DNA from: Polaromonas sp.
GTDB lineage: Bacteria; Pseudomonadota; Gammaproteobacteria; Burkholderiales; Burkholderiaceae_C
Assembly (NCBI RefSeq): GCF_010365105.1
Contig: NZ_JAAFGZ010000005.1
Location: 124,001 to 188,000 of the forward strand
DNA length: 64,000 bases
Reading direction: 5' to 3'
Below, one piece after another: positions 45,765-55,112 of this stretch. Every line of letters starts with the position of its first letter. The first letter of the stretch is position 1. The notes below the pieces were generated by a model. The model was not told where the DNA came from, ran no database searches, and saw only the letters and a program-made list of their open reading frames with translations. Both the position numbers and the translations under genes were made by a program.

Positions 45765-48700
45765 TTAACGGGCCAGGATGGACGACACCACCGAGTTGCC
45801 GACCGCCGTGGCCGTGATCTGGTTGCCGTTGACACGCGCCGTGCTGCCCGTCATGCCGCCCGTGATGCCGGCGCCAAAGACTACGCTGCTGACGGTTGCC
45901 GTCACTGCGCCGCTGTTGCTCTGGTAGCTGCCCACCGCCGCCGTTGGCGTGCCGGTGTTCAGCGCGTTCAGCGTCAGCTGGTTGACGGCGCTGTTGCCAT
46001 AGGCCTGCGCAGCCACCTGGTTGCCGGTCACGCCCACGCTGCTGCCGGTGGTTGCCAAGCCCGTCGAGTTCAGCGCGACCTGGTAGCTCGCGCTTGTGCT
46101 CGAAGCCGACACCGGACCGCTGTTGGTCTGGCTGTTCAGGATGCCCGTGTTGGCGCTGACGGCCATGCCAGCGCCACCCGACACGACGGACCCGCCGAGT
46201 GCCGAGCCGTAAGCGCTGCCGGCGAGCGAGTTCAGCACATTGCTGGCGGTGTTGCCGCGAGCCAGTGCGGTCGTGCTGTTGCCATCCAGCAGCGCGCTGC
46301 CGCTGTTGAGCGCATCCAGACCGGAGGCTGGAGCCAGCGCGATGCGGGCCGTGGTGGTGGCGCTGGCCGTCACAGCAGAGCTGCTGTCCTGCAGGTTGCG
46401 CAGCGCCACGCTGGCCGTCTGGCTGGCCGTTCCCGTGATGGCCGCCATGTTGAACGCCTTGTTGGCCGTTGCCTCCACGGCTGTCGTATTGTCCACAATG
46501 GACAGCGTGCTGCGGATGGCGCCGCCGGTGTTGACGGCAAGGGCTTCCTGGTTGCTCAGGCTGGTGGTGGCCGTGCTGCTGACGCTGGTCGTTGACCTCT
46601 GCTGATTGGCCAGCAGCTGCTCGGCCGTCACCACGGCGGCCGAAGTCCCGCCATTGTTGATGCTTGCCACCCGGCCGGTGCCGACCTGGCTGCCGGTCGC
46701 CGTCAGGCTGTTGGTCGCGTCATTGATGACGGCCAGCGCGATGTTGCTGTTTTTGGACAGCAGCAGGCTGGAGTCGGTGACCGCGCCCGGAGCAGACAGA
46801 CTCACGTTAGACAAGGCACTGACCGCCGCACCGCTGGACTGCACCGATTGCAGGGCGGACACGGCTGTCACGCCGGTGCCTTCAAGCGCCAGGCTGTTGC
46901 TGGCGATGTTGGCCCGGGCCTCGGCCATCTGGCTGTTGCCCGACACGCTCAGCGAGGAACGGGTGATGGCCGCGCCCGGCTGGGCATCGATGGCAAAGCG
47001 GCCATAGACATTGCTGTCGATGGACTGGGCGCCCGCAACCCCCACCCCCTGGGAGTTGGACAGTGCGTGGTCGGCAACCACTGCCTGTGACCCGGAGAAC
47101 ACATCGGTTGCAGTCGCCAGGGTGGAGCTGCTGCCCGCCGCGATCGCGTTGCCCTTGACGGAGATGACGTTGGTGGCAGCATTGCCCTGGGCCACACCGT
47201 AGGTGGTGTTGTTTTGGACCGAGAGCGTCGAGCGGGTAATCGCGCCGCCGACGGCCAGGTTCACGCCGCCCAGGTTGGGGGTGCTGAGAGTGCCGCCATA
47301 GGTGCCGCTGTAGGGGAATGCTGCAAAGGTTGTTGGGTTCGCTGTACCAGTACTCTCTGAATTTAATTGACGGTAGTAAAAGCCATTATTTGCACCGGTG
47401 CCTTGTATCCAACCAGCCACATTTGCTGCAGCTGCGTCTGCTGTGCGAACCCACCCTGAGTAGATGTAGGTGAAAGGAATAGTAGTGCCATTCCCGGCTG
47501 AACTAGTTGAACCAGGCGAAGACGCATCATTGAAATCTGTGTTGACCGGAGTTGCATTGAAGGCATACGCTGTCGATGGCACGCCGACCACCCCTGCCCG
47601 TCCAATCAGCGCATTCACATTCGCATTGGTGAGCTGGCCGTTTTGCAGCGCGCTGCTGCTGGCCAGGCTGCTGAGGGCATCGATGGCCAGCGTGTTGGAC
47701 ACGTTGTTGCTGGTGGCCGAGGCCCTGGCGGCGTTGCTGTCGGCGGCCACGGACGAGCGCGTCACATCGCCACTGATGGCAATGCGCACGTCGGACGGCA
47801 AGGCACTGTTGGAAGGGTCACGCAGCGTGGCGGTCACGCTGCCGCCGCCCAGTTGTGCGTTTTGCAGGCTGAACGACGCGTTGGTGCTCAAATTACCGGA
47901 GCCCAGATTACCGGACAACGAGGCACCGAGCGGCGTGGCAGCGGCGGTGGCGATGTTGGTGGCTTGGACGTTCAACGCATTGACGGCGCGGCTGCCGTTG
48001 GCTTGCGCGTCGATGCGGTTGCCCGAGGTCGTCACGCTGGAGACCATGTCAGGTGCCGTCGAACCGACCGAACCGGTGATGGTGGTCAGGGCCACCGCCC
48101 CGGTGGAGGCCTGGGCCGTAACACCCGCGTTCACCGCTTGCAGGTTCGTGACGTTGGCAACGGAAGAAAAGCCGGTGCTGGTCAGGTTGGTGGCGTTCAG
48201 TGTCAGGCCGCTTGTGCCAAAGTTGCCGTAGGCCTCGGAAGCCAGGGTGTTGGCATTGTTCAGGACCGAGCTGTTGCCCAGGGGACCGGTCACGATGACC
48301 TCGGCAGAGGCGCCACTGCTGAGGGCGCGGGCCCTCACGTCGGACAGCACGGCCTGGTCGTTGAGAACACCCTGAGCAGCCGCGACGCTGCCGCTCAACG
48401 CTTTGGAAATGCCAAAGTTGACAGCGACGGTGGAGGCTGGACCCGAGGTGACGGGTGCGGCCACCGTGGTGCCCGAGACAGCCATGGCGTTGTCGGCCAG
48501 GTTGCCGTAGCCGATGGCGTTTTGCCGGTTGTTGGTCAACGCCAGCGTGCTGCCCGTGACGCTGTCTAGCGGGTTGCCATTTCCGGCTTCCAGGAAGGCG
48601 CGGGCGCCGTCGAGCGTGGCATTGACGAAGGATGCGGGGACAGGAGTGTCGCCTCCGTCAACCCGCTGCAAACTCAAGATGCCAGCGCCGCTGCCCACGG

Positions 48701-50540
48701 TGGTGCCGGCGAGCGTGAGCTGGTTCGAGGCGTTGTTGGCCAGCGCCACGGCTTCCTGGGTGTTGCCATTCACCGACAGCGACGGGCCGGTGACGGTGCC
48801 GGCGAACTGGCCAATCGATGAGGCGGTGTTGGAAGCAGACACCGGTGCGCCGGTATTGACCTGACGGTTGCTGACCGTGGCGGCACCGCTGGCCTGCAGC
48901 AGGCTGGGCTGGCTGCTCAATGTGGCAGTCCCGTTGCCAAGCGCCAGGGTGGTGGCGTTGAGCGACAGATTCTGGCCCACTTCGTTTCCACGCGCGCTGG
49001 CGCTGCTGCGGTTGCCGGCCACCGACACGCTGCTGGCCTGCACGTTGCCTGCCGTCGGGCGGATGTCGGTGACGGCGCCAACCCTCACCTCGATGGCGGA
49101 CCCGGTATTGGTCGCGGTGACGGGGACGTTGTTGTTGTCTTGCTGGTTGGCCAGTGCGACGCTGCCGCTGAAGGACGCGCTGCCCGTGCCGCTGGCCATG
49201 GCGCTGCTGGCCGCATTGCCGGTGGCGCTGGAGGTGATGGTGTTGGTTGACAGATCAATGGCGCCATTCACCAGGGAATCCACATTGGTGCGAACGACGC
49301 CATCGATGGTCTGGCTCAAGACCGGTGTCGTTCCAGCAATGGGGCCTTGGTTGCTCTGCGTGTTGGCAATCAGCAGGTCGGCCGCGACGGCGGTCCCATT
49401 GGTGTAGCCATTGAGGGTGGCGCCTGGAGCAGTGGCACCGGTACCGGTAAACGCCAGGTCGTTGGCCAGCAGGATGCGGTTGCCGACTGATGACAGGCCG
49501 CTGCCCAGTGCTTCATTGCCGGTGGCGGCGCTGGTGATGTTGTTGCCGGTGACGGCCAGTGATCCGCCCAGTGAGGTGACGCCACCGGCGCCCGCGGGGC
49601 CGGTCACGGTCGCAATGACATTGGAGGAGGTGTTGTTTGCTGTGGCCCCGGCGTCCACACCAATCTGGGTGTTGCTGACCACGGCCGAACCGGTGAACGA
49701 AGGGGCAGCACCGGCCTGGATGTCGATGGTGCTGGCGCTGCTGTTGCCCTTTGTGCTGGCCGAAACCGTGTTGCCGGTGAGCGCTGCGCCGGAGTTGATG
49801 GCTGCGGCCAGGGTGTTGGCGGTTAATGTCAGCGTGACGGCATTGTCCAAGGCGGTGGCAGTGGCGGCGGCACCCTTGGTTTGTTGTGCCGTGGTCACCA
49901 CGACGGTGCCCTGGGCGGCGGACGTTGTGGTGCCGCCAGCCGTTGAGACGCCCGTGCTGCCCGGGGTGGTCGAGGTGTAGCCGTTGGGCACCGTGCCGGC
50001 GATGGACGATGCGCCCTGGTTGGCGACGCTTCCAGCGGAAATGGTGTTGTCTTTGTTGACGGCGCTGCCGGTCTGGAAGCCTGTCAGGCTAATGGACAGA
50101 TTGTTGTTTAGCACCCGGCTGTCGATGGCTCCGGAGTTGGTGGAATGCAGCAGCGTGGCCTCACCCGTGCCACCACTGCCGTTGCCGCTGCCGTTGATCA
50201 GGGACAGGTCGATCGACGTGTCTACAGGTTTGGCCATGTTGCCGATGGCGTTGGCATCCACGAGGTTGCCTACGACGGAGGCAGTACTGCCGGTTTGGGT
50301 ACCGTTGGCATTGATGCTGGCGACGCCATTCTCAATCGTTGCACTGACCGCGCCGGAATTGTTAAGTGGCAAGTTCTGGGTGATGTTGCCGTTCGCAGTC
50401 GCAACAGGTGTTCCATCAAAGTTGTAAGTCGTGTCGGCAGCGTGGGCACCGCTGGCGATCAGCGTGGCAATGACGGCCAGGCCGATGCTGCTGAGGGCTG
50501 GCTTGCGGCCGGTGCAGTTGTGGTGTTGATTGTTTTTCAT
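45765..50540 (-). CDS. Giant exported repeat protein (HfaD-like position), 1591 residues
   Basis: A signal peptide (SSIGLAVIATLIASGAHA, cleavage after residue 34) is followed by about 1550 residues rich in Ala, Ser, Thr, Asn and Gly. A motif of the form NxQxNxGxVxA (for example NRQVNTGAPVSA, NSQTNSGPVSA, YQSNSGAVTA) recurs about fifteen times, alternating with SVxGNxxxAxAxGNxAxN. This is the look of a beta-solenoid or amyloid-like fibre. It is the third gene after a CsgG-type exporter, in the position of hfaD. An aromatic segment breaks the repeat around residues 980-1090. Confidence 0.85.
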   Translation of the reverse strand: MKNNQHHNCTGRKPALSSIGLAVIATLIASGAHAADTTYNFDGTPVATANGNITQNLPLNNSGAVSATIENGVASINANGTQTGSTASVVGNLVDANAIGNMAKPVDTSIDLSLINGSGNGSGGTGEATLLHSTNSGAIDSRVLNNNLSISLTGFQTGSAVNKDNTISAGSVANQGASSIAGTVPNGYTSTTPGSTGVSTAGGTTTSAAQGTVVVTTAQQTKGAAATATALDNAVTLTLTANTLAAAINSGAALTGNTVSASTKGNSSASTIDIQAGAAPSFTGSAVVSNTQIGVDAGATANNTSSNVIATVTGPAGAGGVTSLGGSLAVTGNNITSAATGNEALGSGLSSVGNRILLANDLAFTGTGATAPGATLNGYTNGTAVAADLLIANTQSNQGPIAGTTPVLSQTIDGVVRTNVDSLVNGAIDLSTNTITSSATGNAASSAMASGTGSASFSGSVALANQQDNNNVPVTATNTGSAIEVRVGAVTDIRPTAGNVQASSVSVAGNRSSASARGNEVGQNLSLNATTLALGNGTATLSSQPSLLQASGAATVSNRQVNTGAPVSASNTASSIGQFAGTVTGPSLSVNGNTQEAVALANNASNQLTLAGTTVGSGAGILSLQRVDGGDTPVPASFVNATLDGARAFLEAGNGNPLDSVTGSTLALTNNRQNAIGYGNLADNAMAVSGTTVAAPVTSGPASTVAVNFGISKALSGSVAAAQGVLNDQAVLSDVRARALSSGASAEVIVTGPLGNSSVLNNANTLASEAYGNFGTSGLTLNATNLTSTGFSSVANVTNLQAVNAGVTAQASTGAVALTTITGSVGSTAPDMVSSVTTSGNRIDAQANGSRAVNALNVQATNIATAAATPLGASLSGNLGSGNLSTNASFSLQNAQLGGGSVTATLRDPSNSALPSDVRIAISGDVTRSSVAADSNAARASATSNNVSNTLAIDALSSLASSSALQNGQLTNANVNALIGRAGVVGVPSTAYAFNATPVNTDFNDASSPGSTSSAGNGTTIPFTYIYSGWVRTADAAAANVAGWIQGTGANNGFYYRQLNSESTGTANPTTFAAFPYSGTYGGTLSTPNLGGVNLAVGGAITRSTLSVQNNTTYGVAQGNAATNVISVKGNAIAAGSSSTLATATDVFSGSQAVVADHALSNSQGVGVAGAQSIDSNVYGRFAIDAQPGAAITRSSLSVSGNSQMAEARANIASNSLALEGTGVTAVSALQSVQSSGAAVSALSNVSLSAPGAVTDSSLLLSKNSNIALAVINDATNSLTATGSQVGTGRVASINNGGTSAAVVTAEQLLANQQRSTTSVSSTATTSLSNQEALAVNTGGAIRSTLSIVDNTTAVEATANKAFNMAAITGTASQTASVALRNLQDSSSAVTASATTTARIALAPASGLDALNSGSALLDGNSTTALARGNTASNVLNSLAGSAYGSALGGSVVSGGAGMAVSANTGILNSQTNSGPVSASSTSASYQVALNSTGLATTGSSVGVTGNQVAAQAYGNSAVNQLTLNALNTGTPTAAVGSYQSNSGAVTATVSSVVFGAGITGGMTGSTARVNGNQITATAVGNSVVSSILAR

Positions 50541-50627
50541 GAAAGATTCCCGGGTTAAAAATGCCTGTGACAGCAAAAAACGACTTGCGTAAACGATATA
50601 AAACGATTGAAACGGCTCAAAAATTTT

Positions 50628-52028
50628 TTAGCCGCCTATGCGCAACTTGGCGATCTCCTGTAAACCCGGGCCATCCCGGTGAATCGAACTGTCAGCCGCA
50701 TCAGGCCGCCAGGTCACGCTGATGGCGGCTGGCGCAATGCCGCGATTGGCCAGCGCCGAGGTGAAGGAGGCAATGCGCTGGTTGGTCAGGTCGTCGCGTT
50801 TGCGGCCGTCCCAGCTTTCGGTGTCGCGCGCCACCAGCATCACTTCGGTCGGCCCTTTTTTGGCAGCTGCTGCAATTTGGTCGATCAGTGCCAGCGTTCC
50901 GCCGCCCAGCACCGTCGCGCCAAACTCGAACGGCAGTTGCTGGAGGCCGCCAGTCAGCGGCGCGCCGGTCTGGCTGGCGGCATTGACGGCCGTGCCGCTT
51001 TGGCCGGCTTGCACCGGCGTACCCGAAACATCCACCAATGGGTTGTCAACCTTGCGCAACTGCGAGGCAGGCGTGGTCTGGATTTTTTCGCCAGCGCCTG
51101 GACGCATCACCATGCAGGGCTCGTAATCGACCTTGGTAACGGCGCCAATCAGGCGCACCACGCCTTCTTCAAGCGCGGCGCGCACACCGAGCTGCACCGG
51201 CTCCTGACCCTTGCCGCCAATGTCGATATCAAACAGCTTGCTGTTGAAAAAGCGAAACACGTTGAAGCCGACTTCATAGCCGTTGAACTGCTTGGTCAGG
51301 CTGACGGTCCGAACGACCATCAGTGTTTTTGTGTCAACGATGCGCAAATCAACACCAACCGACTGGCTGAAGGTACGCGCCTTGAGCGCGACCTGGTTGA
51401 CGCCGACTTCGGCGCCACCGGAGTTGATGTTGTAGTTGAGTTCGGTAATGCCGCCGACGATGAAATAGTCGGACTTGTTGATGGTGCCGCCAAAGTAAGG
51501 CAGCCACGGCACGTTCTGGCCGGCACTGCCGTTGGCGCCGGCCAGCGCATGGTTGCGGCCGTCGCCGAGTTGCCGGCGGTCGGCGTAGCCCAGTTCGCGC
51601 TCGGCAATCACGGGGTCAAAGCGTTCGGCAATACGAACGGCACCACTGAGCTTGCCCAGTGCCGAATAGACCATGAGCGCACCGCCCTGGGTGATGGCGT
51701 TGCCTTCGTTGATGCTGTATTTGCCGGTGTAGTCCTTTACGTCGCCGACCGCCACGACCACGGGCGCACGCCCGGTGGCAGCCACATGGTCGGCAAAGCA
51801 GGCAATCAGCGGCTCCATGGGCGTGACGTTGTCGCGCACCGAAGGGCCCAGGACGACAGGGGCTTCAAGCTTGCCAAAATATTGAATAGGAGCGGAAACA
51901 CAACCGGCCAGCATGGCGGCGGCGGCAACGGCCGACAGCAGGCGCACGCCGGAGGAACCCACGACAGTGGAAACAGTGGCGGAAGCTGCAGAAGTAGCGG
52001 CGACGAAGTGATTGGGTTTGATGATCAT
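50628..52028 (-). CDS. CsgG/HfaB-family outer-membrane export lipoprotein
   Basis: This protein of 466 residues has a lipobox (AVAAAAMLAGC, Cys43). The CsgG domain is recognisable from GGITELNYNINSGGAEVGVN, VDLRIVDTKTLMVVRTVSLTKQFNGYEVGFNVFRFF and EPVQLGVRAALEEGVVRLI, which parallel E. coli CsgG. The C-terminal extension (about 330-466) looks OmpA-like and could bind peptidoglycan. It should form an outer-membrane pore for the giant protein and the small exported protein on either side. Confidence 0.88.
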   Translation of the reverse strand: MIIKPNHFVAATSAASATVSTVVGSSGVRLLSAVAAAAMLAGCVSAPIQYFGKLEAPVVLGPSVRDNVTPMEPLIACFADHVAATGRAPVVVAVGDVKDYTGKYSINEGNAITQGGALMVYSALGKLSGAVRIAERFDPVIAERELGYADRRQLGDGRNHALAGANGSAGQNVPWLPYFGGTINKSDYFIVGGITELNYNINSGGAEVGVNQVALKARTFSQSVGVDLRIVDTKTLMVVRTVSLTKQFNGYEVGFNVFRFFNSKLFDIDIGGKGQEPVQLGVRAALEEGVVRLIGAVTKVDYEPCMVMRPGAGEKIQTTPASQLRKVDNPLVDVSGTPVQAGQSGTAVNAASQTGAPLTGGLQQLPFEFGATVLGGGTLALIDQIAAAAKKGPTEVMLVARDTESWDGRKRDDLTNQRIASFTSALANRGIAPAAISVTWRPDAADSSIHRDGPGLQEIAKLRIGG

Positions 52029-52044
52029 TTTCTGGGTCCGCCGC

Positions 52045-52614
52045 TTAATTGAGTACGCCAAAAGTGCAGCCGGTGCTGCCTGCCAAACTGGCGGTTTGGG
52101 TGCCGCTGTTGTTCTGGTGGTTGTTCAATGCCTGGCTGGAGGAACCATTCACATCGGTGGTGGTGCTGCCTTTGATGCTGGAGCCCACACTGCCACTGTT
52201 GCCCTGGCTGTTGCTGGCCGTGCCGCCAGCACTGTCTGTGTTGGCGTTGGCATTGCCGGTGGCGTCGGAGGTGGCGCCGCTGTTGGACGGCGACAGGGCG
52301 GCGGCGCCCTGGCTGCTGTTATTTCCGGTGGCGTTGGATGACTGGTTGCAGTTGATCTGGCGGTCGATGTTGGTGGTGTAGCTCGGCGCGTTGTAGTAAC
52401 CCGATTTGCGCTTCTGGATCATGTCCTGAACGACGGCCTGGTTAACCTTGTCGGCGCTGGTCTGGAATTGCCAGGAAATGTTTTCGCCAACGCCATTGGC
52501 CAGTGCGGCAGGAGCCGCCACCATGGCGAGCAGTGCCACCAGCAGGCGGTTGCGACGGCCCAGCAGAGGAATCGTTAGGAGACGTGCTGCGTCTGAAGAT
52601 AGTTTTGTTTTCAT
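52045..52614 (-). CDS. Small exported Asn/Ser-rich protein (HfaA-like position)
   Basis: This protein of 189 residues has a signal peptide (LLVALLAMVAAPAALA), then a conserved-looking block KSGYYNAPSYTTNIDRQINC, then a low-complexity Asn/Ser/Gly/Thr region with SNSQGNSGSVGSS, similar to the repeat of the giant protein. It ends with TGCTFGVLN. Cysteines 89 and 183 could form a disulfide. It heads the three-gene unit, as hfaA does. It may be a minor fibre or nucleator. Confidence 0.72.
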   Translation of the reverse strand: MKTKLSSDAARLLTIPLLGRRNRLLVALLAMVAAPAALANGVGENISWQFQTSADKVNQAVVQDMIQKRKSGYYNAPSYTTNIDRQINCNQSSNATGNNSSQGAAALSPSNSGATSDATGNANANTDSAGGTASNSQGNSGSVGSSIKGSTTTDVNGSSSQALNNHQNNSGTQTASLAGSTGCTFGVLN

Positions 52615-53321
52615 GAAAAAGGAATCCCGGTTAGAAGTAACCCAACGGCGTTGGGGCGGGTCAGGGCTTACCCCGTCTTGACTCTCGAATAAATAGTGGC
52701 TTGAGGAGCCGCACCGCTTGCGAAGAATGAATTCCCGAAAATATGTTTAATTGGTTACATTGATTACAGGTTTGTACATCACCTGTTTTTTTGAATCTAT
52801 AGTCAATAGTGACCGGTTGGGACTGAACGCCCAAGCGTCGTTCCGGCTACGGAATGGGATTGGCGCACTCTGAAGCCCGCTCTGCCACCACCCGCAAAAG
52901 CTCCAGGACCGTCAATGACCAGGTATCGCGAACTGGGTACGCTGTTGATTTAATTTCGGCAAATGCTATACATCAAGTTACAAGTTATCATGTTCAGGTG
53001 TGCGCAAAACATGCTGATTCATGTTCTTCATAACTAAGCAGCTTGTTCGCAAGAAATATCCTGACGGTTCCGCGCATGACTCATTTCCCGCTGAGGCTGG
53101 GATGCGGGCCGGCAGAGGTCAAATGCTCGCTGTCGCCGATGCTGTTCTGGACCGCAAGCGCAGTTTCAATTGACTTCAATCCTTTTCCAACACTGCAAAA
53201 ATCCCCACCCCACCCCACTCCAAAAAAACGCGTGGAAAAGAAATTCAGACTCGGGGTAGATGCCACCTGATGACCTGAGTCGTTACGTTTTTTATTAAAA
53301 AATCTTTATTGCGTAGTGAAA
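52615..53321. promoter_or_regulatory. AT-rich upstream region of the hfa-like operon
   Basis: About 700 bases, clearly AT-richer than the surroundings, separate the hfa-like operon from an IS3-family element. A weak hairpin with a T-run lies at 52766-52792 (ACAGGT/ACCTGT). A 75-codon frame at 53043-53270 shows no recognisable features. The region must hold the operon promoter, but I could not pick one. Confidence 0.4.
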
Positions 53322-53381
53322 TGGACCCGGAATTTAAGACAGGTGTCTAAGTGGGACACTGTCTAAAGAAACGGGTCACCC

Positions 53382-53603
53382 ATGACGGAATCAAAGAAGC
53401 GAAAATCTCATCTGCCGGAGTTCAAGGCAAAGGTGGGGCTAGAGGCGCTCGGCGGGATGAAGACCATCAATCAGATTGCACAGGAATATGGAGTTCATCC
53501 GGTGCAGGTCGGGCAATGGAAACGCGAGATCCAAGCCCAGGCCAAAAGCCTGTTTGAAGGCAAGCGCGGGCCACAGCCGGTTTCGGCTGAGAGTGCGCCT
53601 TAG
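53382..53603 (+). CDS. IS3-family transposase OrfA
   Basis: The 73-residue protein begins TESKKRKSHLPEFKAKVGLEAL and has a helix-turn-helix (INQIAQEYGVHPVQVGQWKRE) of the orfA type. It stops early, before the usual leucine-zipper end, so even orfA may be truncated. Frame remnants continue past the stop (RLYGEIG, then MELDWLKK). Confidence 0.8.
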   Translation: MTESKKRKSHLPEFKAKVGLEALGGMKTINQIAQEYGVHPVQVGQWKREIQAQAKSLFEGKRGPQPVSAESAP

Positions 53604-53639
53604 AGGCTGTACGGCGAGATCGGGTGATTGAAGATGGAG

Positions 53640-54651
53640 CTCGACTGGCTCAAAAAAAGTCCGGGATCAGCCTGCCATGATCCGCCGCGGTTGGATCAGC
53701 GCCCATGCCGATATCACGCAGAAGCGCCAGTGCGTGCTGGCCGACGTATCGCGCACGACCGTCTATGTCAAGCGCCGGCCGATGGAGTTCGTCGAGGTTG
53801 ACGAAGTGCTCAAGCGCCTGATTGATGAGGCGTACATGCGCCATCCGTTTTATGGCAGCCGCAATATGGTGGTGTACCTGCTTCTCTGTGGCCACCGGGT
53901 CAACCGCTAGCGGGTACAGCGCCTCATGCGCTCCATGTTCCTGGCAGAAATGGCGCCAGGACCGAACATGAGCGCAGTTCACCCAAAGCACAAGGTGTAC
54001 CTGTATTTGCTGCGTGGGGTGCCTGTGGTGCGGGCCAATCAGGTCTGGAGTACGGACATCGCCTATGTGAGGCTGCACAGAGGCTTTGCCTACCTGGTGG
54101 CCGTGATTGACTGGTTCTCCCGGCGGGTGCTCAGTTGGCGCATCAGCAACAGCATGGAAGCGGCCTTCTGCGTGGACTGCCTGGAAGATGCCTTACGCGC
54201 GCATGGCAAGCCTGAGGTGTTCAACAGCGAGGTCTTCACGGGCGTTCTCAAGCGCGAGGACATCGCCATCAGCATTGACGGCCGTGGCCGGGCCTACGAC
54301 AACCTCTTTGTGGAACGGCTTTGGAGGAGCGTCAAACACCAAGACGTGTACCTTAACGGCTATAGCCCGATGGGCGAGCTGCTGATTGGGCTCACGAAAT
54401 ACTTTGCCTTCTACAACACCGAGTACCCACACCAGTCCCTGGGAAATCAAACCCCGCAGGAGGATCACAAGACTTCAAACGGGGGCGGTGCGATGATCGT
54501 GGATAAATACCGGGCCAAAGAAAGACTCACGGTTGCGCTTCTCTCCAGCGTGACGGAGATTGAGGACGTCAGGATTCAGAGTGAGTCAGCAATACCAATT
54601 GCAAAAACCGGGGCAGCGCAGTCCAGCCGCGAGAAGTCGAGTGCAACTTGA
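53640..54651 (+). pseudogene. IS3-family transposase OrfB, broken
   Basis: The integrase-core reading frame is interrupted by a TAG at 53908-53910 (after GHRVNR; downstream RVQRLMRSMFLAEM continues in the same frame) and by an apparent frame change near 53655. The DDE core keeps the first Asp (VWSTDIAYV) and the Glu (DNLFVERLW). However, the block normally reading FNTDQGSQFT has shrunk to FNSEVFTG, so the second catalytic Asp is gone. Confidence 0.8.
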
Positions 54652-54688
54652 ACTGCCATCAAGTCTGTCCTGACTCAAGGAGTCCACT

Positions 54689-54994
54689 TCAGAGTTCAAG
54701 ATCGATGCTTGACATGGTGCTTGTCAGCGTTGCGGCGGTCAGCCCGGCATCAGCGATCAGTTCAATATTGGTCGTGGCCTTGCAGCTGTTGGACACCCAT
54801 GTGCCGCCGTTCTTTGCGTTCATGTTGTCGGTCTTGGTGGTGCCCGTGATCGATTCGGCGTTTACAGCGTTTCCCCAGCGCCTCACGCCATTGGTCGTGT
54901 CACTGACAGGCCTGTCGCCGTTAAGGCACCGAACGAGCTCGTCAAATAGTCCGTGGACAAATTGAGGTGAGCTTTTTACTTTCTGTCCAACCAA
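54689..54994 (-). CDS. Possible truncated gene beside IS element
   Basis: A 101-codon frame reads TTNGVRRWGNAVNAESITG and later NGGTWVSNSCKATTNIEL, a Thr/Asn-rich sequence that resembles pilin or adhesin ends. It stops right at the IS boundary, so it could be a fragment of an interrupted gene. There is no ribosome binding site I trust. Confidence that it is expressed is low. Confidence 0.3.
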   Translation of the reverse strand: MVGQKVKSSPQFVHGLFDELVRCLNGDRPVSDTTNGVRRWGNAVNAESITGTTKTDNMNAKNGGTWVSNSCKATTNIELIADAGLTAATLTSTMSSIDLEL

Positions 54995-55112
54995 TCAGAG
55001 GTGGCTTCGAACATCTTTTAATGTTCTGTAAAATGTAAGAATTGTTGTTCTTATGGGTTAATGGTCAAAATTGACTGCTTGGCAAGCGTTGCATGCGGTG
55101 GTTAAATTAGAA

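Larger units (their letters stand above)
53322..54686 (+). mobile_element. IS3-family insertion element, degraded
   Basis: An orfA and a broken orfB are bounded by imperfect terminal repeats. The left end TGGACCCGGAATTTAAGACA and the complement of the right end (starting AGTGGACTCC and containing GGACAGAC) are related. Size about 1.37 kb is normal. OrfB has a nonsense codon and an internal deletion, so it cannot move by itself. No target duplication was found with certainty. Confidence 0.75.

Noticed and set aside
45765..50540. Repetitive region considered as a CRISPR array or DNA tandem repeat
   Set aside because: It is a single open frame with varied DNA and protein-level repeats only, without identical repeats or spacers.
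53043..53270. 75-codon frame before the IS element
   Set aside because: No ribosome binding site, no recognised sequence; the region is AT-rich spacer.
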